A stretch of DNA of 64,000 nucleotides from Paratinospora sagittata (GCA_035771175.1 CM069593.1:42097741-42161740), one strand, 5' to 3'. Shown: positions 24,007 to 37,527, counted from the stretch's first letter. Program-made: numbers and translations. The notes: generated by a model from the letters alone, not told the origin.

Positions 24007-27000
24007 CAGTTGCCACCCGTCTGGTAGTTCTTCATAATGTGCACTTTTAGCAATTTTCCAAGGGATGATCAAAGCTCAAGCTTGTAGCTTCTTCTCCCAA
24101 GAGTAGTAAGCAGTCACTTTATTGTGTATTTCTTCAATTGCAATTTTTTTTTTAAAATTTTACTGTTATTGTGCTGTTGGGAAATAGGCATAAGTTTTTA
24201 ATCAAGGGCGCATCCCCGATGTTCCTTCAACAAATTGTTTGTTCATTTTTTTCGCAATCATTTTTTACCATGCAAAGCCAATTCTTTGTGCGCATGATCA
24301 ATGTTCTGTTTAGAATATACATTTATCCAATTGGGAGATATTGTCATTTTGGTAGGTTTGATTGCCATGCTATATCTTCTACTTGATGAATGATAGCCAG
24401 GTTATTTTTCACCATTTATTGATCTTCATTGCAATGGCAGGAGCCTCATCACTGGGTATGCCCTTCTTACACTTCTATAGTGTCCATGCTTCTAACCAAC
24501 ATATTTCTGTAAGTGGATAGCATTTTCCACTCAGAAGTTCATCATGTGATATTAGTAGACACACAAGAGTTCTTTGTGCAAATATGTTTTTTTTTTTTTT
24601 CTTGACATTGAATTTAATGATGGGGAGAACACAGAAATTAGAATTTGTTTGGATCTAAACATCAGTGAACAATCTGCTATTTGTTTGAAGGAAAGGAAGC
24701 AAGAAAGGTTGGTTAGCTTGTTGAATAACCATTCATACCCAATAGGATATGGTTTACTTCCTTTTGCTTAATACTCAAGCTCGGCATCTCTGGTTCGAGT
24801 ACTGACCTTTGGTGCCATGTTGCGATTAATTTATGTTTCAAATTTTTAAAGCTAACCCTGAAAAAATCAATCTGTTGCTATTTCAGAGTGCGGAGTTTAG
24901 TGGTATTAAAGATCTAGTTATAGGCGGTGATAGTCCATTCTACCATTGCTGCAACTGATTAATTTGCAATGGCTAGGTTCATGGTCTACTGGAGATATTT
25001 TGTTGTATACAAATACAAATAGGCTGCACGTACTTGCATGGATATACTCAAATTAGATTTTGAAGCTATGTGAAAGATGATTTACATGCTTAGCAACATG
25101 TTCGAACCGATAGTCTTTTTATGCCTTTGATGATTGAGATCAGATTGAATTTAGTAGTAACAGAATCAAGGGAAATATGCTTCCCAACCCGATCTTCGCT
25201 TCTTACACACACACACACACAAAAGAGGGTCTTGTTGCTGGACACGTGGTTTAGGGGATACGGTGGTTGGGGAGTTTGGTAAGCAATTTATGATAAGATG
25301 ACAGCTGCCCCTAATTTGTTTACCAAATGCTTTCTTGGTTCTAATGTCTTAGTTTTGGTACTGTATATGGGTGATGAGGATTTTATTATCTGCCACCGCT
25401 GCTAACATCGTTAAAATATTCAATACATGTTGCAATTGCAGACAATAAGTTTCTTCATTGCATTTTCTTATTCAATGAAGTAGTATCTGAGCTTGTCATT
25501 CACATGTGTTGGTTGGAATTGATAAGATTTTGCTCTACACCTTAGTTAGCTTATTATGTTATATCAAGTGTTTATCTTCTAGTACATATCTAACTTCTCT
25601 AGGTGTATGTACATGACTTGGCACTTTACACCTCAAACGAAAGCCAAGGAAAGCATTCTACTTAAATCCGTAAGTTCAGTAGCAAGACTAAATTGATAGA
25701 TTTTAGATTTTTTCAATCTAATACTAAATAGTGATTGATGTAATTCTTAACAAAAGGGCAGTTAACAAGTTGGTTTATTCTTTGTTAATTAGGGTTTACG
25801 TCTGTGAGGATGTCACGAGATTTTTTTTTATTATTATTATTTTGTCATATTGGCCCTGTGGGCAGAGGAAGAGGGATCTATAGGCCATCGAAGGCCGGAC
25901 CTTTTATATACATAGTAGTACTCTGAGGCTTATGAAGGCTAGACAAAGTGAGCTCAATGACTGAATAGAGTGTACAAAGAACAATATAGGACTATAGAAG
26001 GTTCACAACAAGCCATCGAGAAGTGATCCACCACTCGTTGTACAATAAGTCTTGTAGCGGAGAATTGAACCTTTAACCTCGTCAATTGAAAGGAGATACC
26101 ATTTCTACAAAAACGTGATTAATGAAGAGATAATAACGAGGTTAATTCTTTGAAAATAATTACTTTGTGGTTCGTGCAAGTTAAGCCGACAGAGAGACAG
26201 AGAGACAGAGATAATGAGCTTGTGGGAACACGGTTTGGAGTGAGCTTGTTCCTCAGAAGATTTACTCATACCCACAATTCATGATGTTTTGATCTTCAAA
26301 ACTCTAAAGCCTGCAACTCAACCTTGTTGAAACATCAACTTGTAGGGATGATGACATGGAAGAATGTTAAAGGCTGCAAGAATAGATGGGGATGAGGACC
26401 CTAACAAGTAACAATATTGCTGACATTGCTAAAAGCTGAAGCATGAGACATCATCATAATGGTTGGCTTTTGAGTGCGTGATGGGCGGGTCACTGGGGCT
26501 TTGTTTTATGTTTTATGTTGTCTATAAACTAAGCTTAAAATCATGAAGTGCACATGGTGATGGTCAATGGAAGCATCATGTCAAACTCGTACATACATGC
26601 ATCATCATTTGATGCTTTTCTTGGAATGATGGCTGCCTCGTCGCCCTTTTTGTTTTTTTGAACATTTGGGTGAGAAGTGGAAAGAAAGTCTTTCTATGAG
26701 ATTTTTAGATTAGATGAAAATTCCAAGAAGCTTTCAGTTATATATATATAATTGGACCTCCCAATGTCTTTTCTACTGTTAAGGGCTTGTCTTTTTCACC
26801 TTTTTAAAGTTTATGTGAATGTTGTATAAATCACATGTCAAGCTCGCCAATATTTTTAATTTTTGGCTGGGTCTCCTTCTCTGAAAGCAAACAATATTTC
26901 TATTTCTTCTATGCTCTCTCGTGCCTACTTAAAGCGTACCCCACTCTTCAACCACCATGCCAATTGCCAGTTGACAACACTTATTTTTTTCATCGTTTTT

Positions 27001-27277
27001 ACCGTGTTGTGCTCCGAAGTCTCACTTAGTTCTTCTTCATTTCTACTATTCTATGACCTTTAATTAATTACTTAATTAAAATTCTAATGTGATCAGGATT
27101 TTTAAATGGATATAAGGTTAGTATTGACAATATTTGTTGCTTTAGAAATGTACTTCATATTCGAGTAAAAATCACGTGGTTTTGAATTGATTAAAGTAGT
27201 AGAATATTAAAATCACATACAATTTTTCTTTGGGATTGCTATAATGACCCACACTATACATATCTATGCTTATGTGG
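24007..27277. other. Intergenic DNA downstream of the kinase gene
   Basis: No supported gene. The first few hundred bases presumably hold the kinase 3' UTR, including a T-rich tract near 24145-24160. Simple repeats include a T-run at 24588-24600, AC repeats near 25206-25221 and GACAGA repeats near 26190-26210. No LTR termini or transposase motifs were recognised, so this looks like low-copy flanking sequence. Confidence 0.5.
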
Positions 27278-27932
27278 TAGGCCCGGCCTTGAGGTAAGGC
27301 CTATAGGGCGACCGTCCCGAGCCTTCAGATTTTGAGGGTCCATATATATATATACATTTTAACTGATGGACTCTTTGATTGTAGTGGATACTTTGATAGT
27401 TGTAGATAATGATGAGCTTATTTCTCCTTAAAATGTGATGAATTTAAACTTATTTTTAACACATTTTTTTAATTTTTTTAATTAAATTATTGGGAGCCTT
27501 AAATTTTGCACCAAAATATTTATATAGTATTTCTTTTTACCTTAAAAAAATTTACTCTACTTTTTTTTTAGTTCTATTTTAATAAGATCTTTTTTTTATT
27601 CAAATAAGAGCTTATTTTAAATATATTGTTTGGTAACTAGCCAAACCTCTTATTTTAGTTTTATTTTAAAGATAAAATATTTTTAATTTAAAATCTCAAC
27701 TTCATAATATAAAAATAAGTGAACTTAAAAATAATATTTATATATAACAATTATATTAAATATTGAATATTTAAAATCTCGATTTTGTAATTTTTTATTG
27801 TATTAATTTGGTGACTTTAAATGTATTTTAAATATTTATAAAAATAAAATAAAAAGATTTTATTTAATATTAAAAAAGGGCCCTATTTATTGTACTTCGC
27901 CTCGAACTCTTAAATAGTCAGGTCCGACCCTG
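27278..27932. mobile_element. Small hAT-like non-autonomous element (MITE)
   Basis: The left end TAGGCCCGGCCTTGAG and the complement of the right end, CAGGGTCGGACCTGAC, match at about 12 of 16 positions. They resemble the CAGGGCCGG-type termini of plant hAT MITEs. About 655 bp of very AT-rich interior lacks any ORF. No clean 8-bp target duplication was found, so the precise borders are uncertain. Confidence 0.45.
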
Positions 27933-29717
27933 TGGCCACCCCTTATTTGATATTTAGATCATGATTTTTTTTAATCTTAGTTATATATGATCTGATATAT
28001 ATATAGATAACATTTTGCACAAAATTTTTAATATCAGTGAACTTAATGCAAGTTTAGAGGAAGAATAATATTTATTTTATATATTTAACATTTAATTTGT
28101 CGAAAACACTTTGGAAAACATGCATTAAAAACAAATAACCTTATAAGACTGTTATGGGACTTTTCATTATAATATCAGATCTATTTATGCAGAGTCCATA
28201 AAACCCTATATTTTATTCGTCCAAATGAAAAATATCCTTACATTCGATATTATAAGTTTCCTTAAAGGAAAAGATAATAGAAGTAAAAGCATGGGTCTAT
28301 GAGCTTTTGGGTTCACTTGAAACCCAAACTATTCCCAAGTAACCCAATCATAACAATTTCACCAAGATGATTTGCCACTTTGTGAATATCACCCATTGAC
28401 ATCACTTATTTCTGTCAAGTGTTTTGAAATTAAATATTTAAAGTATTTTTTTCTAATTGTGTTTGAAATTGATTTTCTTTTTCTTTTTCTAGTACTCCTA
28501 TAATACCTCATCTGTCAAATAAAAAAAAATTCATAAAGATAGCTGCATTAGCACATAAGACAATACCCTTTATAATCAAAATCATTAGATGAATTATATT
28601 ATGATGTTGCAAAATGTGACCGACACCAAGTAGGTAAATACGTGGAGGAGATGATTTGGAAACATGAACCCACCAGCTTTAGCAAGAGCTTGCTACCTAG
28701 ATCTGATGACAACAAAAAGAAGAATGAGTTATCGTGAGGAACACCAGTGTGGTACCGACTAAAAACCCTTTGATACATAAGTCAAAACTAAATTTGCTCA
28801 AATAGAACTTTACACTAGCTTTTAGAAGTAGTGGCTGACATACCTTTAGAGGAGAGTCGAAAGGCTATTATTAATAGAGGAAGTCCTTGGCTGAGTGGTT
28901 ATAGTTGCCCAGTAGGCATGTGCCACATCTCGATCTTTGATAAGTCGGGAGTAGATGAGCTTGAGTTGGAAAAAGGTCATCTACTTCGAATAAGTCAGAT
29001 GTGCTTTATCTTATTTGATCGTCTCAGATGGGTATTCCATTCCTAATTTCTCAGGATGGATCCATATTTGGTAAGTATATCCCTTTCAGACATTTTGGGA
29101 TTTGAGCATATCCATACGAGCTCGGCAGATCGGCCTTGTCTCTGTGACTATGTCATCTTCGGTCGCTTGATATGAAGATGAGCTAATTTTCGCCATTGAT
29201 TCGCCTGCTCATCTCCTGTAATTCAGACAAGCCGACCTAACATCGTAAGGGATTCATTAATCTTTGATTGCCAGTGTTGGGACGACAACTTGACCAAACC
29301 GAGCTATCGTCTGTGTTTTATGCAACTTGTCTCTTGTTGGTATACTGTGCTGAGCTTTCATCCATAGTTTTCGTGTACGAATCACGTTCGTCGTTTTTTA
29401 TTGGTCGCCACCTTAGCTCGATTTTGTTTCAGCTTAGCTGGGTCGAGCTAGTGGTCCAACATTACCCCCCAAGCCTCCTAACTCTATTAGAAGTGGGAGG
29501 GTTTCTTTCTTGTAAGTAGCTCGGTCTTGGTCAAGTTGTTTGACCTGAAGTTGTCATAGATCTGCCTTGAGATTTGCATTGGCGGTGATAAATTTACCCA
29601 TACGTCGCGACGGTTCGTCTGCTCGACTCGCATCCCTCAAATCTTTCTTGAGATGCGCGTCATTGTCATCTAGGTACCCACTATAATAGTGGTCCCCAAT
29701 TATCAGTTTGCACTTTC
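27933..29717. other. Intergenic DNA with a GC-richer segment of unknown origin
   Basis: 27933-28750 is AT-rich without features. From about 28830 to 29700 the base composition is more balanced, with recurrent GAGCT/AGCTC words, and short open frames occur by chance. This part looks repeat-derived, but no terminus or domain is recognisable. It adjoins the insertion site of element C. Confidence 0.4.
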
Positions 29718-29722
29718 CCAAC
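29718..29722. repeat. Target site duplication CCAAC (left) of element C
   Basis: CCAAC precedes the TG at 29723 and recurs at 40030-40034 directly after the terminal CA. This is a perfect 5-bp duplication of the type made by gypsy integrases. Confidence 0.95.
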
Positions 29723-32300
29723 TGTAACACCTCGATTTTCAAAACTTAATTTTTTTTTTGTAAAATAATAAATATTTTAATTTTATATAAAAATATCACT
29801 GAAAATCGAGACGTTATTCGTATTCGTCTATCTTAACCCATAACCATTATATAGATAGTAAAATTTGCAAAACTATGAGTTTATATTCTTCAAACCAACT
29901 TACTGGTTAAAATAAACGAATACCTTTAATTCTTCATACAATCTTTATCTTCATACGAGGGTACTTGCCTTTGTCCATCCATTATGGACACAACATTAAA
30001 ATACAATCATTAAATAGAATTAATGAATTCTATTCTAAGACATTCACACGTGAAATAAATCACAGGGTCTTTACTGACCGTAATAATATTCATTGAATTT
30101 CAATTATCAATACAATTCATTTAAATAATAAACCTTTAAAAATTAAATAAAAGGTTCAGTCCTATCACCACAATGCTAATTAATTAATTAAACTCACCCC
30201 TACTACACTGAACTACGTCACGAACTTGCGATCTTATTTTCTAAGTACCTGCATGTAAAAAAAATAGGGGTAAGATTGAAAGCCTAGTGGGTCATCTAAA
30301 CAATTCACAATATTTTATTGTGATACATACACAAGAACATTACAAACAAGTTTCACACATTAATCGTTGCAACATTGAATTGTTTGAGTCGAGAATTTCA
30401 TCACGTTCTAAATCACGTACCTTTAGAAAAATCAAACTCAGGGTGGCACAGCCCAAAAATTAGAACATTGGCAATATTCCGTAGAATAACTGCCCCATAT
30501 GTGTGATTCTTATCTTAATCGTGTTCTTTAGTGATGTCACGTCATACGTGCGGTATAAGCACGATATTAAGTGCATTCATAAAACATATTCAACTCCACT
30601 ACACATGGTATCATGTCACCAAAATCAATTATAATAGTATTCACGCATTCATTATGCCAATATTCCAAATCATACATTTCATTATCAGGCATTATAATTT
30701 ATAAATGAATTCAACTACCACATGAATTTCATGCATCCAATTATCATTTGATCAGAATAAAAATCATGATAACACACATATCATCATGGTTAAACAATCA
30801 CAACATTGCATACATATAATCATGTACAATAGGCATGCATAAGCAATCTAATAATACTATGGACCTAATTAATTTAACATTCATATCTATATATCAAATA
30901 AAATATTATTAAGGCCTAGAATCATCCCCACCTGAATCGCTAAATTCCAAATTACTTAAATTCTTCGTTACGCGTGGTAATCAACCTGTACACATATATT
31001 ACGTTTGTTAATATAATTACTTGATTATGAGTATAAAGATATATACATGTACACACACACATATATATATATATATATAGTGGTTGGATGTTTAAACTAA
31101 GTATATATATATATATAATAACATATTATAGTGCCTTGTGATATGATATAATAATGTGTATGGTATAACATGATATAATACAATATGTGATATATATATA
31201 AGGTGTGGTGGTTTTAAAAATGGTTTTGAAAAGTGTGATATATAATATAATTTATAATATATAATATGTGTGTGCTGTTGGGGGTTAAAAAAATGAAAAA
31301 GAAATAGTGAAATAAATAAGGTGTGCTGGATGTTTTTTTTTAAAAAAAAAATAAAAAATAAAATTGAAATGGATTAGGAAAATAAAGAAGAAGATATGTA
31401 TGTGATGTTGGAGGTTTTTAAAAAAAAATTAAATTGGAATAGTGAAATAAAGAAGAAGGGGTGTGTGGGGTGTTTTAAAAATTAAAATTGAATAGTAAAA
31501 TAAAGGAGAAGGGGTGTGTGGGATGTTTTTAAAAAATAAAAATAAAAATTGAATAGTAAATAGAGAAGAAAGGGAGGCGTGTGGTGTGAATGTGAGTTGC
31601 AGAGAGGGGATAGTGGAGAGAAGAAAAGAGAGAGAGATTTAGACCGAGAGTGAAAGATCGGGAGCGAGAGATCGAGAGATCGGAGGCGAGGCGAGGGCAG
31701 GGGAATGGCTGGGGTTGCAGCGGCGAGATGAGAAGAGAAGAGAAGAAAGAGGGCGGCGACGGCGAGATCAGTGGCGGAGAAGAGAAGAGAGGGCGGCGGC
31801 GGCGAGATCCATGGCGGATAAGAGAAGAGAGGGCGGCGGCGGCGAGATCCGTGGCGGAGTTGCAGCGGCAAGATGAGAAGGGAGAGAGAGGGTTTCAAGA
31901 GGAAGAGGCTTGTGCGTTTGGGTTTAAGGAGAGCAAGGGCGAGAGTTTAGCCAAGATGTCGGCGAGATTCCGGAGAGATCTCGGCGAGATTCCAGGCGAC
32001 ATGTCGGCAAGATTCCAGGCGAGATTTCCAGATCATGTTTGAAATCTTTTTTTTTTATTTTTTTTATTTTGATAATTCCAAATTCCATTTGCAAGTTGCA
32101 TGAGGTATGTTTGATAAAATGTCTCAAAGGCATTTATTTGAATTAATGCCTCCTTTATTTGTCATTAATGTTAGCTTGGCTTTGTTGCTAGAGAATAATC
32201 TGTATTAATGGAACTGAGCTGATTCCATGACTCTTAGGACGTAGATATTTACAAAAGGCTTGAATAAGAAATGTTAGCTTGGCTTTTTCAGGGGGTTACA
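29723..32300 (-). repeat. 3' LTR of element C
   Basis: On the minus strand it starts TGTAACCCCCTG and ends GAGGTGTTACA. It carries three copies of a 40-bp GC-rich unit starting at 31751, 31791 and 31831, whereas the other LTR has two. TA-rich microsatellites lie at 31050-31210. The acceptor-like module appears as complement at 30248-30292. Confidence 0.95.
31751..31870. repeat. 40-bp GC-rich tandem repeat in LTR C
   Basis: The unit begins GGGCGGCGGCGGCGAGATC and ends with GAGAAGAGA; three copies lie here and two in the other LTR (39562-39640). Read on the plus strand it is purine-rich. The copy-number difference between LTRs that were identical at insertion shows slippage afterwards. Confidence 0.9.
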
Positions 32301-32313
32301 TTCTTCCCGCCTT
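32301..32313 (-). other. Polypurine tract of element C
   Basis: On the minus strand AAGGCGGGAAGAA immediately precedes the 3' LTR TG. It is purine-only except for one C, as expected for a plus-strand primer. Confidence 0.75.
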
Positions 32314-32403
32314 AAAAGAAATTTCGTCACGAAATTAAAGTATAAGCTTACTTACTTGCTGACGTTCAACTTTTTCCACTGTTGACCAGTTGTATCTCGA
32401 AAC

Positions 32404-34100
32404 CTAGAGTGTTCTTTGGAATAAGTCGGCGTATTTGGCCTTCATTTCACTTTCAGGTTCCAAGTGGCTTCTTCAACTCCAGGATGCTTCCACAATACTT
32501 TAACTAATGGAATGTCTTTGTTCCTCAAACTATGAACTTTCCAATCTATGATCTGTAAGGGTCCTTCTTCATAGGTCGCATCAGCTTGTACTTTTACATC
32601 TTTCCAATCGATGGTGTGGGAAGGGTCTGGTTCATATTTTCGCAACATCGATACATGGAATACATTGTGAATGGAGGATAAACTAGTTGGTAATTCTAAT
32701 TTGTAAGCATTCTCACCAATTCGATCACTGATCTTGAACGGACCGATGAATCGCGGCGATAACTTCCCTTTCTTACCAAACCTCATGATGCCTTTTTGAG
32801 GGCTTATTCTCAGAAATACCTTATCACCTTTTTGGAACTCTAGAGGTCGGCGCCTCTTATCTGCGTAGCTCTTCTGCCTACTCTGTGCAGTAACTAGCCT
32901 TTTCTGGATCAACTTCACTTTTTCGTTCATTTCCATTATCATATCAGGTCCTGTAAGTACCTTATCTTCCCAATCAGCCCAACACAGTGGTGACCTACAT
33001 GGTCGTCCATATAGAGCTTCATATGGAGCCATTTGTATACTTGCCTGGTAACTATTGTTATAAGCAAACTCTGCTAAGTGTAAGTATTTACTCCAATTTC
33101 CCTTGAAATCTAGTACACAAGCTCTCAACATGTCTTCTAAGATCTGAATAACCCTTTCGGATTGACCATCTGTCTGAGGATGATAAGCGGTGCTCATAGT
33201 TAATTTGGTTCCCAATTCCCGCTGTAAGCTCTGCCAGAACTGAGATGTGAATAAGGAATCTCTATCTAACACAATCGATTTGGGTACTCCGTGTAGCTTC
33301 ACAATCTCTTTCACATACAGCTCACCCAGTTTACCAATCGTATCTGTGGATTTAATAGGTAAGAAGTGTGCCACTTTAGTAAGTCGATCCACAATTACCC
33401 AAACTTTATCCTCACCTTTCTGATTTCTAGGAAGAGCTCCGACGAAGTCCATTGCTATGTTATCCCATTTCCATTCAGGGATTTCTAAAGGTTGTAACAA
33501 TCCTGACGGTCTTTTATGTTCGGCCTTAACTTGCTGACATGTAAGGCATTTAGACACATATTTGGCCACATCTCTTTTCATACCTTTCCACCAATAATTT
33601 TTTTTCAAATTTTGGTACATCTTATCTCCATCAGGATGTAAAGTATATTTAGTCTGATGTGCCTCATCAAATAATATCTTTTTAATTTCTTCAATTCTGG
33701 GTACACAAATTCGATTTTTGAATCTCAATAATCCCTCTGAATCGATCTTGAAATTTGCATTTCCATTATTGGCTCTTACATCTGCCACCCATTTTATCAG
33801 TTTTCTATCCTGAGCTTGACCTTCCTTAATTTGATGTAGTAGGTCTGGCTTGCAGCTCATATTATATAAGAAAATCTGATTGTCACTTTTTTGTATGCCC
33901 AAATTATAATCTTCAATCAATTGGTACATCTGGGCTTTTTCTGCATCGTTCTTGTAAAGTTTTCGACTTAAAGCATCTGCGACTACGTTGGCTTTCCCTG
34001 GGTGATAATGCAGCTGAAAATCATAATCATTTAGCAATTCCATCCATCTCCTTTGCCTCAAATTTAACTCCTTTTACGTATAGATGTACTTCATTATGAT
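32404..34100 (-). pseudogene. RNase H end, integrase and chromodomain-like tail of element C
   Basis: One long open frame (34061-32442) covers most of this region. It begins with the RNase H end (QRRWMELL, then [11 protein letters not shown]), then the integrase HHCC finger (His135, His142, Cys172, Cys175 of that frame). The core has Asp205, Asp266 and Glu302 with the canonical 35-residue spacing, so the catalytic triad is intact. A GPF motif (IGPFKI) and VFHVSMLRKY follow. The tail, IPLVKVLWKH then EEATWN, is like the C-terminal chromodomain of Tekay/Del elements. A one-base frameshift at about 32445 displaces the last residues to a stop at 32404. Of all retroelement domains in the window this integrase is the best preserved. 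Confidence 0.93.
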
Positions 34101-35820
34101 CAGAGTATAGATCAAATTTCTCTCCATAAAGATAGTGTCTCCATATCTTCAAAGAAAATACAATAGCAGCCAATTCTAAATCATGAGTCGGGTAGTTCTG
34201 TTCATGAGTCTTCAGTTGCCTAGAAGCATAAGCAACCACTTTACCTTCCTGCATCAGAACAGCGCCAAGGCCATTCTTAGAAGCATCAGTGTAAATAACA
34301 TAACCGACTCCGCTTGCAGGAGTGATCAATATTGGGGCTGTGGTTAATCGTCTCTTCAACTCCTGAATGGAATTCTCACATTTCTCATCCCAACTAAATT
34401 TGACATCCTTCCTTGTTAGCTTTGTCATAGGCTCAGCTAGTCTCGAAAAATTTAGAATAAATCTTCTATAGTAACCAGCTAGTCCCAAAAAGCTTCTAAT
34501 TTCTGTCACTGATTTTGGCTTTTCCCAGTTCATTACTGCTTCAACTTTGGTTGGATCTACGGATATCCCTTCTGATGACACTACATGGCCCAAAAATTTG
34601 ACTGACTTCATCCAAAATTCACATTTTTCAAATTTGGCATACAATTCATTTCACCTCAATGTTTCCAAAACTACTGTAAGGTGTTCCTGATGTTCCTCAT
34701 TGGTCTTCGAATAAACCAAAATATCATCAACAAATACCACTACAAATTTGTCTAGGTGAGACCTAAAAGTCCTATTCATTAGGTCCATAAATGTTGCTGG
34801 TGCATTAGTGAGTCCAAATGGCATGACTCTGAATTCAAAGTGTCCATACCTAGTCCTGAATGTTGTCTTCGGTATATCTGACTCTTTGATTCTAAGTTGG
34901 TGATAACCGGACCTTAGGTCGATCTTGGAAAAACAAGTTGCTCCCTTCAGTTGATCGAACAAATCATCTATTCTGGGAAGGGGGTACTTGTTCTTGACTG
35001 TGACTTGATTTAATTTTCTATAGTCAATACACAGTCTCATTGACCCATCTTTCTTTTTGGCAAACAATACTGGTGCTCCCCAGGGTGATTCGCTCGACTG
35101 GATAAATTCCTTCGCACTAAGATCATCAAGTTGGGTCCTTAGTTCGATTAGTTCGCCAGGAGCCATTCTGTAGGGTAACATGGCTACGGGGGCTGTTCCA
35201 GGGTATAGTTCTATCTTGAACTCTACTTCCCGCTTAGGAGGTAATCCTGGTAATTCTTCGGGAAACATTTCAGGGAAATCTCTAACCATCAAGTACTCTT
35301 CTAAATTCCTCATGGTCTTTAGAGGCTTGACTGCTGTTAAGGTTTTGAATTCCTCTTTTTGATTCACAGATTCGAGAAGTGCGGACATGATATTCCTCGG
35401 GATTTTGTTTCTATCCCCATAGATTTTCAACAACTCTCCCGAAGGTAACCGCAAGGTAATTTTCTTTCGAAGGCAATCGATCTGAGCTTGGTACTCAGAC
35501 AACCAATCCATACCCAAGATTACATCATAATCATTAATGGGTAAGAGTATCAATTCAGCTGAAATCAGCTTATCATTAATTCTAAGGTCACAACTACATT
35601 TTTCAGTTGTTGGGACGTTTACTCCTACTGGTGTTGAAATCTTCATAATGACAGATAAAGGTACAGTGGAAAGTTGTAGTTTCCTGGCTAAGTTTTCAGA
35701 AATAAAAGACCTTGATGCTCCAAAATCAAACAAGATTTTAACTGTAACATGAAATAAAATGAAAATACCTTCCACCACTTCGTTTGCACCAACTTCTTGT
35801 TCAGGATTTCCTTCTGTCAT
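34085..35820 (-). pseudogene. Protease, reverse transcriptase and RNase H of element C, broken
   Basis: Open frames 35820-34651 and 34644-34027 are in register and separated by an in-frame TGA. The protease active site (about 35727) reads D-F-G instead of D-S-G. RT blocks are [25 protein letters not shown], the catalytic FVDDILVYS (about 34737) and FLGLAGYY. RNase H has YTDAS and [12 protein letters not shown], then breaks after YSDH near 34095. Comparison with related elements suggests a loss of about 5 bases there plus a CAA-to-TAA-type stop. The result is a damaged pol despite the young LTRs. Confidence 0.93.
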
Positions 35821-36723
35821 TACAAAGACTTTGCCTTAATTTTGGTTTTGGATTTGGTTTTGATTATAACTCGGACGATTGGCTTGATTTCGTCATTGCC
35901 CATTGTTGTTGTTCTGCCAGTTGCCCGGACGAAAATTTTGTCGAACTCCTTGCATAGTGCAGTTTCATGCCAAATGACCAGGTCGATTGCATTTGAAGCA
36001 AAGTCTAGTATCTACTACTTGATTTATATTTTGTTGGGGTGCACCAATATTGTTTTGCTGCATCTGTTGTCCACCATTATGCCTAGACCCTCCTGACCCG
36101 TCGTTGTGATTCTGTCCCCTGTTCCACTGGTTCCCATTGTTGCACTTGTTTTTGTTCCAATTATTACTATTGCCACCGAAGTTATTCAGATTCTGCCTCT
36201 TGTTGTGATTACCCTGGTAATCAAAATTTTGTCCTTGAGGCCTTTTGTTCCTGTTCCGTATTGTTTCTTGTAGGTTCAGTTCTCTTTCTACTAACAGGGC
36301 TCGTTCAACTACCTCTTTGTAAGTCTCCAGATTCATCGGAACAACCACCTTTCTAATCTCCATTTTGAGACCTTCTGCAAATCTACTAGTTTTCATATGT
36401 TCATTGGCGACCAGTTCACGGGCAAATCTGGAAAGTTCGATAAACTTCGCCTCATATTCTGCCACTATCATGTTCCTCTGTATCAGTCTCACAAATTCAG
36501 ATTGTAGTTCTTTTCTGTTCGCTTTGGGAAAGAATTTATCATAAAATATGTCTTCAAAAGTCACCCAGGTCATAGTGTTCACATCCACTGTAGGACTTTC
36601 TTTAACCATTCTCCACCAATGTTTGGCCTCACCTATGAATTGGTGATTGTGTCTGCTCAGCAGGTTCGGATTCCCTTATGAGATCACTCACAGACCTGGT
36701 GTTTATTCTTCGAGGTGCAGCCA
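35821..36723 (-). pseudogene. gag of element C, with N-terminal deletion
   Basis: The ATG at 36723 opens MAAPRRINTRSVSD, but the frame stops after 31 residues. The capsid similarity then starts abruptly in another frame at EAKHWWRMV (about 36635). The usual 80-100 residues ahead of that motif are missing, indicating an internal deletion. The remainder (36609-35965) has the retrotransposon-gag core, an Asn/Gln-rich linker and a zinc knuckle CFKC-x4-H. The frame is broken by TGA before the last Cys of the knuckle. Two more stops precede the protease frame. Confidence 0.88.
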
Positions 36724-36988
36724 TCTATAAAATTTCAACTCATCTTTAGTACTACATGAGATAATTATTTTCGGTTAGGGTGACTCTAGATTCAGAATTC
36801 TAAGTTCTCGAAAATAAAATGATCCTATTGATTCAGTTTCTAAGTTTTATAAAATTTTGACAATCCATGATTGTCACAGGGTACAGGATTTGGTTTTTAT
36901 ACATGTAAACAAGACAGGCAAACAAACAAACAACATACCACACAACAATGGTATAAAGAAAATTCTCAAACTTTCACTTATACCCTCC

Positions 36989-37242
36989 GTATTCAAGTGT
37001 CTCATACCACTCTAGCCCGGTGATATAAGTTTCCATAAAGAAACTTCGATACACCCAAACAATGCGCAAATGTCCTACCAACTAAGGCTTCCCAGGTACC
37101 CACTATGTCCAAGCTGTCCCATACCAGTTGAACGTAGCGATACAAGCTCGTCCAGAGTTGTTAGTCATTCACCAAACATGGCCTGCTAGTCTCCAAGTTC
37201 AAGACTCCTCAAATACCCTTAAATTCCTCCACGTCCCATACC
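36989..37242 (-). repeat. 117-bp degenerate tandem repeats in the leader of element C
   Basis: On the minus strand GGTATGGGAC (37233-37242 and 37116-37125) and GGTATGAGAC (36999-37008) recur at exactly 117-bp intervals between primer site and gag. The intervening units align without gaps at scattered positions, such as GGGTA and a TGTTTGG block, so these are old tandem duplications. Element D has the same motif at similar spacing in its leader. Confidence 0.7.
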
Positions 37243-37512
37243 GCTTTGGAACCAAGAATAAAAGATTCATCCTGATCTCAGATTCTAACCAAACAGTTTT
37301 CATACAAGTTCTCGTCTCGAACCGATATCCTAAAAGCTTTGAATTTGTTAGACCCACTGTACATTCATTCACGAGATTAGGTTATAAAATTTATAATTGG
37401 CAAATTTATCTAGTTCAAGTTGAACCCTAATCTCATAAAGATTTGATACCTACTCACTGATACTAAACTTCTCAAAATTTGTTGTAACACTTCTCATGAT
37501 CTGAAGCCTAAA

Positions 37513-37524
37513 GCTCTGATACCA
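37513..37524 (-). other. Primer binding site of element C, initiator tRNA-Met
   Basis: The minus strand reads TGGTATCAGAGC, complementary to the 3' end of initiator tRNA-Met, three bases from the 5' LTR terminus. Confidence 0.92.
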
Positions 37525-37527
37525 AAC

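Noticed and set aside
28831..29519. Possible small genes (71 and 83 residues) in the GC-richer segment
   Set aside because: No recognisable domain, no promoter or splice context, and composition like a decayed repeat; too weak to call.
31482..32042. Long open frames on both strands over the GC-rich part of LTR C (130 and 138 residues)
   Set aside because: They come from low-complexity purine/GCC repeats in a non-coding LTR and are repeated as shadows in the other LTR copy.
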